From Actinomycetota bacterium (GTDB lineage Bacteria; Actinomycetota; Acidimicrobiia; Acidimicrobiales; Ilumatobacteraceae): a stretch of DNA of 20,298 bases. The stretch is taken from NCBI GenBank assembly GCA_009705865.1, contig WLSJ01000015.1, positions 1 to 20,298 of the forward strand, given 5' to 3'. The translations under genes were made by a program, and so were the position numbers. Numbering within the stretch: the stretch's first letter is position 1; every line of letters begins with the position of its first letter. The notes under the pieces are model-generated. The model worked only from the letters and a program-made list of their open reading frames with translations. It ran no database searches and was not told where the DNA came from. Below, in pieces: positions 7,525 through 14,116 of this stretch.

Positions 7525-9111
7525 CTACGCCGAAGCGTGGAGTAGTCCATAGATCAACGACTCTTCAAGCGCATTCCATGAGGCCTCGATGATGTTTGCC
7601 GACACGCCAATGGTGGTCCAAGACCGATCACCGTTTGTGGCGTCCAGCAGGACTCGCGTGATCGCGCCAGTGGCTGTGGCCCCATCCAAGATTCGTACCT
7701 TGTAGTCAACAAGGTGCACCTTGGCCAGATCTGGATAATGCGGTAGCAACGATGCGCGCAGGGCGGCGTCAATGGCGTTCACCGGACCATTACCGGCTGC
7801 AGTGTGTACATAGCTCTGATCTCCGATGCGCACCTTGACAGTTGCTTCAGTGGTGAATTCACCGCTCTCTGCTTCGTCGGTGACGACACGCATTGATTCC
7901 ACGCGAAAAGCATCGTGCTTCCAGCCACTTGCGCGACGCATGAGCAATTCAAGCGAGGCATCAGCTGCTTCGAAGTGATACCCCTCGTGCTCAAGGCGCT
8001 TCAGGTCTTCAATGACTGACCCAATTGCGGCTCCATCCATTTTCAAACCGAGTTCTTCAGCTTTGACTTCAATAGTCGCACGACCAGCCATTTCGCTGAC
8101 AACAAAGCGAGTTCCGTTACCGACAACCACTGGGTCAATGTGCTCATAGGCATCTTTTGCACGCTTGATCGCTGAAACATGTAAACCAGCCTTGTGCGCA
8201 AAGGCAGATGAACCGACATAGGGAGCTTGAGGATTCAATGGGCGATTCAATACCTCAGCAACATGATTACTGACAGCAGTCAATCGATCAAGATTTCCTT
8301 CTGGCAAGCAACGAAAGCCCATCTTCAACTCAAGGTTCGGAATGACAGTTGTGAGATTGGTATTACCTGTGCGCTCCCCCAACCCGTTCAATGTTCCTTG
8401 CACATGACGAACTCCGGCTTGCACTGCTGCCATTGAGTTAGCAACTGCACACCCAGTGTCATCATGGCAATGAATCCCCAATGTTGCGTCATTGCCAACG
8501 AATGCTTTGACCTTTGTAACGATCTCGAAGATTTCATAAGGTAACGAACCGCCGTTCGTGTCACACATCACCAAGTGAGTTGCGCCCTTCATTACTGCAG
8601 CACCAACAACGCGCATTGCGAATTCCGGATTGTTCTTATAGCCATCGAAGAAATGCTCAAGGTCAACCATCACTTGGCGGCCATTGTTAGTCAAAAACTC
8701 AACAGAGTCAGCCACCATCAGTTCGCCTTCATCAAGAGTTGTCTGCAATGCCTCTGTGACGTGATAATCCCACGACTTCGCAACAATACATACGGCCGAT
8801 GTGTTTGCATCTAGAAGGTTGCGCAAAGTTGCATCATCGTCCACTTTGCCTTTTGGACGACGTGTTGATCCGAATGCGACCAAGGTGGAATGCTTTAACT
8901 TCAGTTCGGTCGCTGCGCGTGCAAAGAATTCGATGTCTTTCGGATTCGCTCCTGGCCAACCGCCTTCAATGAATTGCACACCGAGGTAATCAAGTTGTTC
9001 AGCAATACGAAGCTTGTCTTCAACAGTTGCTGATACGCCTTCTACTTGCATGCCGTCGCGCAATGTGGTGTCAAATGCTTCGACTAATTCTTTTGTGTGT
9101 TGTGTGTTCAT
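7525..9111 (-). CDS. cimA: citramalate synthase (CimA type)
   Basis: Condenses pyruvate with acetyl-CoA to (R)-citramalate, the first step of the threonine-independent isoleucine route. At 528 aa it has the length of the CimA group. The DRE-TIM core shows FDTTLRDGMQVEG (13-25), the metal-binding GIHCHDDTG (212-220) and GTLNGLGERTGNTNL (239-253). The last 150 or so residues form the LeuA-type regulatory domain that binds isoleucine in this family. The start is ATG 9111; an upstream in-frame TTG at 9144 would add 11 low-complexity residues and has no support. It follows an attenuator with an Ile-rich leader peptide. A homocitrate- or isopropylmalate-type specificity is less likely because of length and motif style. 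Confidence 0.92.
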   Translation of the reverse strand: MNTQHTKELVEAFDTTLRDGMQVEGVSATVEDKLRIAEQLDYLGVQFIEGGWPGANPKDIEFFARAATELKLKHSTLVAFGSTRRPKGKVDDDATLRNLLDANTSAVCIVAKSWDYHVTEALQTTLDEGELMVADSVEFLTNNGRQVMVDLEHFFDGYKNNPEFAMRVVGAAVMKGATHLVMCDTNGGSLPYEIFEIVTKVKAFVGNDATLGIHCHDDTGCAVANSMAAVQAGVRHVQGTLNGLGERTGNTNLTTVIPNLELKMGFRCLPEGNLDRLTAVSNHVAEVLNRPLNPQAPYVGSSAFAHKAGLHVSAIKRAKDAYEHIDPVVVGNGTRFVVSEMAGRATIEVKAEELGLKMDGAAIGSVIEDLKRLEHEGYHFEAADASLELLMRRASGWKHDAFRVESMRVVTDEAESGEFTTEATVKVRIGDQSYVHTAAGNGPVNAIDAALRASLLPHYPDLAKVHLVDYKVRILDGATATGAITRVLLDATNGDRSWTTIGVSANIIEASWNALEESLIYGLLHASA

Positions 9112-9157
9112 ATGTGTGTTCTTCTTTGGGGTCGTCTGGTTCAAAACTTTGGGAATG

Positions 9158-9180
9158 AAAAAGCCGCCCTAGAGGCGGCT
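9158..9180 (-). terminator. intrinsic terminator of the cimA attenuator
   Basis: On the minus strand AGCCGCC and GGCGGCT form a perfect 7-bp GC-rich stem with the 5-base loop TCTAG, followed by a T-run (TTTT after the paired T). It ends 46 bp before the cimA ATG, so in its terminating form it stops transcripts before the gene. It lies 5 bp after a second hairpin that begins at the leader-peptide stop. Confidence 0.82.
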
Positions 9181-9185
9181 GGAAC

Positions 9186-9210
9186 GCGCACGTCGGAGAC
9201 CGGCGTGCGC
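9186..9210 (-). promoter_or_regulatory. pause or switch hairpin of the cimA attenuator
   Basis: GCGCACGCCGG (9210-9200) and CCGACGTGCGC (9196-9186) on the minus strand form an 11-bp stem with one G-U wobble and a 3-base loop. Its first base is the last base of the leader peptide's TAG. A ribosome stalled on the Ile codons would cover the 5' arm. Confidence 0.75.
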
Positions 9211-9275
9211 TAACGAATAATGATGATCGCGACAGCGGTGCCGACGAGGCGGCGAGAAGTGCTGGCGATTGACAT
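9210..9275 (-). CDS. BCAA leader peptide (Ile-rich) upstream of cimA
   Basis: A 21-codon ORF, ATG 9275 to TAG 9210. It begins MSIASTSRRLVG and ends TAVAIIIIR, so codons 17-20 (9227-9216) are ATC ATC ATT ATT, with further Ile, Leu and Val codons at 3, 10, 11 and 15. This is the signature of a ribosome-stalling leader that senses charged tRNA-Ile. It is followed directly by an 11-bp hairpin and then an intrinsic terminator before cimA, whose pathway makes isoleucine. There is no Shine-Dalgarno, but -35/-10-like elements put the transcription start at the ATG, so translation is probably leaderless. The frame stays open upstream into ilvE, so the start is inferred from the promoter and by analogy to known leaders. 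Confidence 0.8.
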   Translation of the reverse strand: MSIASTSRRLVGTAVAIIIIR

Positions 9276-9281
9276 AGGAAC

Positions 9282-9311
9282 AGTCTTGCGCCCAATCTGG
9301 GCATCCGTCAA
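9282..9311 (-). promoter_or_regulatory. candidate promoter of the cimA leader transcript
   Basis: Minus-strand TTGACG (9311-9306), an 18-bp spacer and AAGACT (9287-9282), then 6 bp to the leader ATG at 9275. The -35 is good and the -10 is imperfect (first T missing). The spacing predicts transcription starting at the ATG. Confidence 0.5.
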
Positions 9312-9330
9312 CCCCTCAGAACAAATAACT

Positions 9331-9358
9331 GAAAAATTCCCGCCATTTGGGTCGGGAG
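9331..9358 (-). terminator. possible weak terminator after ilvE
   Basis: On the minus strand TCCCG and CGGGA form a 5-bp stem (6 with a wobble pair) around a 10-base loop, followed by A and TTTTT. It lies about 50 bp after the ilvE stop and before the candidate cimA leader promoter. The stem is short, so partial read-through is likely if it works at all. Confidence 0.35.
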
Positions 9359-9405
9359 CGCATCTGGCACCTGTGCCGCCATGGGCATGGGGCGTTTCTT
9401 CACTG

Positions 9406-10323
9406 TTAGGCCAGTTCACACCAGTGCTTGTAATGAGGCACCTGGCCGCGTACTGCCTTGGCATACAGCCCAGCAATTGCGGTGGTGATCGGTCCTGGGC
9501 ATGGCACGTCTCGGTCGTCAACAGAATTGATGGCACTTACTTCAGCAGCTGTTCCACAGCAGAAAATTTCTTCAGCGATGTAGAGGTCTGAGCGAACAAT
9601 GTTCTCCACGCGCATCTCGTATCCCAGCTCGGCTGCTATCTGGGCCACGCAGTTTTGCGTGATGCCTTCAAGTGCGCCTGCGGAAAGCGGCGGAGTCAGA
9701 ATGACGCCATTGCGAACAACGAAGATATTTTCTCCGGTGCATTCACTTACAAAGCCTTGCGGGTTCAACATGATTGCTTCGTCGTAGCCAGCTTTTAACG
9801 CTTCAACTTTGGCCAGCGATGAGTTCACGTAGTTTCCAACAGTCTTTGCAGCAGGTGGCATGGTGTTGTGATCAAGTCGTGTCCACGAAGAAATCTTCAT
9901 GCGCACACCTTTGGTTAATGCATCTTCACCCAAGTACGCACCCCACGGCCAGCAAGCAATTGCAACGTCAACAACACAAGGCAAAGGGTTCAGACCCATC
10001 TCGCCATACCCGTAATACGCAAGAGGGCGCACGTAACAAGAAGGAAGGCCTGTTGAACGAACTACTTCTTTGGTCGCAGCTATTAATTGCTCAGGTGTGT
10101 AAGGAATTTCCATCCCAAGAATTTTTGCGCTCTTGAATAAACGATTGATGTGTTCAGTAAGACGAAATACTGCAGGGCCTTCAGAGGTTTCATACGCACG
10201 AATACCTTCAAATACGCCAGTGCCGTAATGAAGTGTGTGTGTCAAGACATGCACTTGAGCCTTGTCCCAATCGACAAGTGTTCCGTTCATCCAGATTTTC
10301 GGTGTTGGTATGAGAGTAGGCAT
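9406..10323 (-). CDS. ilvE: branched-chain amino-acid aminotransferase
   Basis: A PLP fold-type IV transaminase of 305 aa, the usual IlvE length. It performs the last step of Ile, Leu and Val synthesis with glutamate as amino donor. The N-terminus has HVLTHTLHYGTGVFEGIRAY. The Schiff-base lysine is Lys160 in NTMPPAAKTVGNYVNS. The cofactor-binding GFVSECTGENIF is at 190-201, with Glu194. D-amino-acid transaminase and aminodeoxychorismate lyase share the fold, but the HYGTGVFEGIRAY and CTGEN blocks and the leuB/cimA neighbours favour IlvE. The ATG at 10323 has AGGAG 5 bases upstream. It follows leuB by 27 bp and is probably co-transcribed with it. The attenuator for cimA lies downstream. Confidence 0.95.
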   Translation of the reverse strand: MPTLIPTPKIWMNGTLVDWDKAQVHVLTHTLHYGTGVFEGIRAYETSEGPAVFRLTEHINRLFKSAKILGMEIPYTPEQLIAATKEVVRSTGLPSCYVRPLAYYGYGEMGLNPLPCVVDVAIACWPWGAYLGEDALTKGVRMKISSWTRLDHNTMPPAAKTVGNYVNSSLAKVEALKAGYDEAIMLNPQGFVSECTGENIFVVRNGVILTPPLSAGALEGITQNCVAQIAAELGYEMRVENIVRSDLYIAEEIFCCGTAAEVSAINSVDDRDVPCPGPITTAIAGLYAKAVRGQVPHYKHWCELA

Positions 10324-10350
10324 AAAGCTCCTAGGTGATGTGGTGAAAGA

Positions 10351-11346
10351 TTACTTGCCCGCAACAATCGCTGCGATGGCATTTCCGATGTCGACGGTTG
10401 AACCAGTTGGCGCCGCGTCACATGCTGCACGAATGCGATCAGCAGCAGCCGATTCATTCAGGAAATCAAGCATGAGTGCTGCAGACAGGATTGCGGCGGT
10501 TGGGTTTGCTTTGCCTGTGCCAACAATGTCAGGAGCTGACCCGTGCGATGGTTCAAACATAGATGGGCCGGTACGGGCTGGGTTCAGGTTGGCAGATGAT
10601 GCAAGACCAATACCACCGCTGACTGCGCCACCAAGGTCGGTGAGGATGTCGCCGAACAAGTTGTCGGTGACAATGACGTCATAACGATGTGGGTCTTCGA
10701 CAAAATAGATACACGCAGCATCAACATGGTTGTACGCAGTGCCTACTTGAGGGAACTGCGCTGCCACGTCGTTGAATGCGCGCTGCCACAAGTCACCAGC
10801 AAATGTAAGCACGTTTGTTTTGTGTACCAGCGTGACGTGTTTACGTTCACGCTTAGCAGCAAGTTCAAATGCGTACCGAATACAACGCTCAACACCGTGT
10901 CGTGTGTTCACGCTTCCCTGCGTTGCAATTTCATGGGGTGTGCCACGGCGTAAGACACCGCCTTCACCGACATATGGACCTTCGGTGTTCTCGCGAATGA
11001 CAACAAAATCATGAGGAGTCACATGGCCAGGCGCAGTGCCCACGAATGGTCGCTGGTTGACATACAGGTCAAGATCAAAACGCATTTTCAGAAGAAGGCC
11101 GCGCTCGATAATGCCGGGAGGAACATCGGGCGTACCAACAGCCCCCAACAAAATGGCGTCGAATTTTCTCAACTGATTCAGGACATCGTCTGACAAAATC
11201 TCGCCGTCGCGCAGGTAGCGCATGCCACCTAAGTCAAAGTCTGTTGTGTCAATTGCCACCCCAGTGGCGCGCACTACTTTCACGGCCTCAGCCGTGACTT
11301 CGGGACCAATTCCGTCCCCGCCAATGAGTGCAATGCGATGTGCCAT
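10351..11346 (-). CDS. leuB: 3-isopropylmalate dehydrogenase
   Basis: NAD-dependent beta-decarboxylating dehydrogenase of leucine synthesis; in the citramalate route the same enzyme converts 3-methylmalate to 2-oxobutyrate. It is 331 aa, the short form common in actinobacteria. It begins MAHRIALIGGDGIGPEV and carries the substrate-loop arginines in LKMRFDLDLYVNQRP, then the signature DNLFGDILTDLGGAVSGGIGLA. The frame is open 62 codons further upstream, but that stretch lies inside greA on the other strand; ATG 11346 matches the family. No Shine-Dalgarno is present. A TACGAT hexamer 9 bp upstream suggests a leaderless or near-leaderless transcript. It starts the leuB-ilvE-(attenuator)-cimA run. 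Confidence 0.95.
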   Translation of the reverse strand: MAHRIALIGGDGIGPEVTAEAVKVVRATGVAIDTTDFDLGGMRYLRDGEILSDDVLNQLRKFDAILLGAVGTPDVPPGIIERGLLLKMRFDLDLYVNQRPFVGTAPGHVTPHDFVVIRENTEGPYVGEGGVLRRGTPHEIATQGSVNTRHGVERCIRYAFELAAKRERKHVTLVHKTNVLTFAGDLWQRAFNDVAAQFPQVGTAYNHVDAACIYFVEDPHRYDVIVTDNLFGDILTDLGGAVSGGIGLASSANLNPARTGPSMFEPSHGSAPDIVGTGKANPTAAILSAALMLDFLNESAAADRIRAACDAAPTGSTVDIGNAIAAIVAGK

Positions 11347-11385
11347 AAGGAGACCATCGTAGAAGGCACAGGTAGCCTTCTCCTC
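11347..11385. promoter_or_regulatory. leuB/greA divergent control region with two nested inverted repeats
   Basis: Only 39 bp separate the two start codons. Plus-strand TAGCCT (11373-11378) ends 7 bp before the greA ATG; minus-strand TACGAT (11361-11356) ends 9 bp before the leuB ATG. Both fit leaderless TANNNT -10 elements. AGAAGGC (11361-11367) is repeated inverted at 11375-11381, and AGGAGA (11348-11353) inverted at 11379-11384. These repeats overlap both -10 elements and could be an operator or hairpin. Confidence 0.5.
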
Positions 11386-11865
11386 ATGGCAAAGCACCAA
11401 CTCTCCAAAGCGACATATGCCCGGCTTGAGGCCGAAATAACCCACCTTGAACATGAAGTCCTGCCTGAAGTGGCTGACAAAATTGGCCGGGCCCGCGAAA
11501 TGGGTGACCTCAAGGAAAACGGCGATTACCACGCCGCCAAGGATGAGTACGGCATGTTCAATGACCGAAAGAACCTTCTGATCTCAATTTTGGACGAATC
11601 CGAACTTGCCACACCCCCCGCCGATGGCGAAATTGGAGTGCTGTCAACGGTCACAATTTTGTTTGACGGCGACGACGACGATGATGCCGAGACGTACCTC
11701 ATCGGACACATTGAAGAAAAACGTACAGAACACGGCATTGAAGTCATGAGCCCTGTCTCCCCCATCGGTTCGGCATTGTTGGGTCATAAAGAAGGCGACC
11801 TGGTCAGCATCACGCTCGAAAATGGCGCGAAGATTTCGGTCACCATTGTGAAGGTTGCCAACTGA
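11386..11865 (+). CDS. greA: transcription elongation factor GreA
   Basis: Binds the RNA polymerase secondary channel and stimulates cleavage of backtracked RNA. At 159 aa it has normal GreA length. The N-terminal coiled coil carries REMGDLKENGDYHAAKDEY (about 37-55), with the tip acidic residues Asp41 and Glu44. The C-terminal FKBP-like domain ends with SPVSPIGSALLGHKEGDLVSI. An acidic DGDDDDDAE insertion near the middle is unusual. ATG 11386 matches the family start; an earlier in-frame ATG at 11338 would run into leuB on the other strand. No Shine-Dalgarno is seen, and a TAGCCT hexamer 7 bp upstream suggests a leaderless message. Confidence 0.95.
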   Translation: MAKHQLSKATYARLEAEITHLEHEVLPEVADKIGRAREMGDLKENGDYHAAKDEYGMFNDRKNLLISILDESELATPPADGEIGVLSTVTILFDGDDDDDAETYLIGHIEEKRTEHGIEVMSPVSPIGSALLGHKEGDLVSITLENGAKISVTIVKVAN

Positions 11866-11885
11866 GCGATCATTCCATTCCACTG

Positions 11886-12737
11886 TTGCCCCCTGGTCAC
11901 AGCCTGACTCTTCCCGGAAGGGGAACAACGTTTTATCGAGAGTTGGCAGGCCCAGTCGGAGCACCCACACTTGTGCTTTTGCATGGGTGGACTGCAACTG
12001 CTGATCTGAACTTCTACATGTGTTACGAAGAACTCGGAAAACACTTTCGCGTTATTGCTATTGACCACAGAGGACATGGTCGTGGCATTCGGTCATCACA
12101 GACTTTTCGCCTCTCTGATTGCGCAGACGATGTCGCTGCATTAATGGATCAACTAGATATTGCAACTTTCATTCCTGTCGGATATTCAATGGGCGGCACC
12201 ATTGCGCAACTCATGTGGAAACGCCACGAACACCGAGTGCGTGGACTCGTGCTTGCGGCAACCGCAGGTCATTGGGTCACCTCTCGCAAAGAACAATTCA
12301 TGTTTGCGCTTCTCACCGGAATCGGTGGTCTTGCACGCATCACTCCGCCCTCGGTACAGCAAGCCATTAGTGACCGCATGTATCTGTCACGAAAGACAAT
12401 GACATGGGAACCATGGGCCGCACAACAAATTGCAAGCCATGATTGGCGAAGCATTTTGGAAGCAGGGTCCGCACTAGGTCATTTTGATTCTCGCAAATGG
12501 CTTCCAGACATTGACGTACCGACATCAGTTGTCATGACAACCGAAGATCAAGTTGTTGCACCACGTCGACAACGACTTCTTGGAAGCTTGATTCCACATG
12601 CTCGTATCTTTGAAATTGATGGAAATCATGATGCGGTGTATGCACGATCGTCAGAATTTGTTCCCCTTCTTGTGAACGCCTGTCTCGCTGTGCACCATGA
12701 CGCACTCAATAGACCAGGAATACTTGGAGACGTATGA
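11886..12737 (+). CDS. alpha/beta hydrolase
   Basis: A 283-aa alpha/beta-hydrolase-fold protein. The oxyanion segment HGW is at 33-35. The nucleophile elbow GYSMGG at 99-104 gives Ser101, with likely partners Asp221 (TTEDQVV) and His248 (DGNHDAV), so the catalytic triad is complete. The substrate is unknown; an esterase or thioesterase is typical. TTG at 11886 is the only reasonable start between the greA stop 20 bp upstream and the conserved region, with no clear Shine-Dalgarno. Its TGA overlaps the ATG of the ABC1-family gene (ATGA at 12734-12737), which points to coupled translation and a shared process, possibly lipid or quinone related. Confidence 0.88.
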   Translation: MPPGHSLTLPGRGTTFYRELAGPVGAPTLVLLHGWTATADLNFYMCYEELGKHFRVIAIDHRGHGRGIRSSQTFRLSDCADDVAALMDQLDIATFIPVGYSMGGTIAQLMWKRHEHRVRGLVLAATAGHWVTSRKEQFMFALLTGIGGLARITPPSVQQAISDRMYLSRKTMTWEPWAAQQIASHDWRSILEAGSALGHFDSRKWLPDIDVPTSVVMTTEDQVVAPRRQRLLGSLIPHARIFEIDGNHDAVYARSSEFVPLLVNACLAVHHDALNRPGILGDV

Positions 12738-14116
12738 GTTCAAAAGCAATTCGTCTACGTTCCCGCTGGCGACGCAATAGTCGACTACTTCGTCTTGGAG
12801 CCCGTGTTGGCCTCGGTCACGCTGGTACATCTGCGCGCAAAGTATTTGCCGGAGCTGAACGCAAAGAACAGTTATCACGCTCACGTGAATTGAAGTCTGC
12901 CCAACAGGTGGCAGACGAATTGGGCAACATGAAGGGCGCACTGATGAAGGTGGGCCAGATGGCCAGCTACCTCGACGATGGATTACCTGAGCCCATGCGT
13001 ATTGCCCTGTCGCAATTGCAATCAAACGCCCCGCCAATGGCTATGGAGCTGGTGCACATTGAAATCGAACGCGAACTTGGACGCTCGATCAAAGACATCT
13101 TTGTTGAGTTTGATGACGAACCAATTGCTTCAGCCTCGATCGGACAAGTGCACCGAGCAATTATTCGCTTGGCAGATGGCACAGAGAAAGCAGTTGCAGT
13201 GAAGGTGCAGTACCCCGGAGTTGGTGAAGCGATTGATTCTGATCTACGCACAGCTGACCTATTAGGGGCAATGCTCGCATTCGGTTTCAAGTCATTGAAT
13301 CCTGAGGACATGGTTGCCGAGATCAAAGATCGCCTTCGGGAAGAACTTGACTACAAGAATGAAGCAGCAAACCAACAAATGTTTGCAGACTTTTACCGAG
13401 GACATCCTTTTATTCATGTTCCTGAAGTACTTCACGAACATTCCACTAAGAATATTCTGATTACCGAATTAGTGACCGGACACACCTTCGCTGAAGTATG
13501 TGAATGGTCGCAAGAACAACGTGACATGGCAGGTGAAGCAATCTTTCGATTCGTGTTTCGTAGCTTGTACCGGTTCCGTGCGTTTAATGGCGACCCACAC
13601 CCGGGCAACTACATCTTTCACGGAGACGGCAGAGTTACATTTCTTGATTTCGGACTCATCAAACACTTCACTCAAGAGGAAATGTTGATGTTCCAGTCCA
13701 TGGTGAAAGCAGCAGTTATCGACGACGACATGGACGAGTATCGTCGCGTCATTGAAGACGCCGGCATGCTGCAGCTTGATGCACCATTTACTACACAGGA
13801 ATGTGGCGAATACTTCTCACACTTTTATGAACCAGTGCGTGAATCTCTCGTCATGGAGTGGACGGGCGCGTATGCAACTTCCATAGTTCGTCACACCTTC
13901 GATCGCACGTCTGCGATAGCCCAATACGCAACCGTGCCGAAGTCTTTTGTATTTATCCAACGCATCAACTTAGGTCTGTATGCATTGCTCGGCCAGTTGC
14001 GTTCCAGTGGCAACTACCGTCGCATTTCCGAGGAACTCTGGCCAATGACAAATGCTTCAGCGTCCACCACGATGGGAGAAGCAGAAGCGACTTGGCTGGA
14101 AAACAGATCTAGATAA
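12734..14116 (+). CDS. ABC1/UbiB/ADCK-family atypical kinase
   Basis: A 460-aa protein-kinase-like ATPase. Family motifs in order are: KxGQ (KVGQMAS, 72-78), the Ala-rich nucleotide loop ASASIGQVH (132-140), the ATP-binding lysine block VAVKVQYPG (154-162), the catalytic loop NGDPHPGN (285-292) and the DFG metal site at 305-307. In characterised members (UbiB, Coq8) the role is ATPase-coupled support of isoprenoid-quinone or lipid handling, not protein phosphorylation. There is no C-terminal membrane helix pair as in UbiB, so this resembles the soluble actinobacterial ABC1 type. It is translationally coupled to the upstream alpha/beta hydrolase, and its stop overlaps convergent nadC by 8 bp. 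Confidence 0.93.
   Translation: MSSKAIRLRSRWRRNSRLLRLGARVGLGHAGTSARKVFAGAERKEQLSRSRELKSAQQVADELGNMKGALMKVGQMASYLDDGLPEPMRIALSQLQSNAPPMAMELVHIEIERELGRSIKDIFVEFDDEPIASASIGQVHRAIIRLADGTEKAVAVKVQYPGVGEAIDSDLRTADLLGAMLAFGFKSLNPEDMVAEIKDRLREELDYKNEAANQQMFADFYRGHPFIHVPEVLHEHSTKNILITELVTGHTFAEVCEWSQEQRDMAGEAIFRFVFRSLYRFRAFNGDPHPGNYIFHGDGRVTFLDFGLIKHFTQEEMLMFQSMVKAAVIDDDMDEYRRVIEDAGMLQLDAPFTTQECGEYFSHFYEPVRESLVMEWTGAYATSIVRHTFDRTSAIAQYATVPKSFVFIQRINLGLYALLGQLRSSGNYRRISEELWPMTNASASTTMGEAEATWLENRSR

Noticed and set aside
9071..9125. CA/GT-rich low-complexity stretch at the cimA start as a repeat element
   Set aside because: It is short and imperfect and covers only the first codons and ribosome-binding region; it looks like simple A/C-rich translation-start sequence.
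9276..9536. Longer version of the leader ORF reaching back into ilvE
   Set aside because: The extension is antisense-free but overlaps the ilvE coding sequence in another frame and has no start signal; the promoter-like pair and leader size favour ATG 9275.
11347..11532. 62-codon N-terminal extension of leuB
   Set aside because: It is antisense to the conserved GreA N-terminal region, and the family starts at MAHRIALIGGDGIGPEV.
14109..14116. Stop-codon overlaps of convergent genes (also 5202-5205) as a sign of misannotation
   Set aside because: All four proteins end at family-normal positions; short tail-to-tail overlaps are ordinary in compact genomes.
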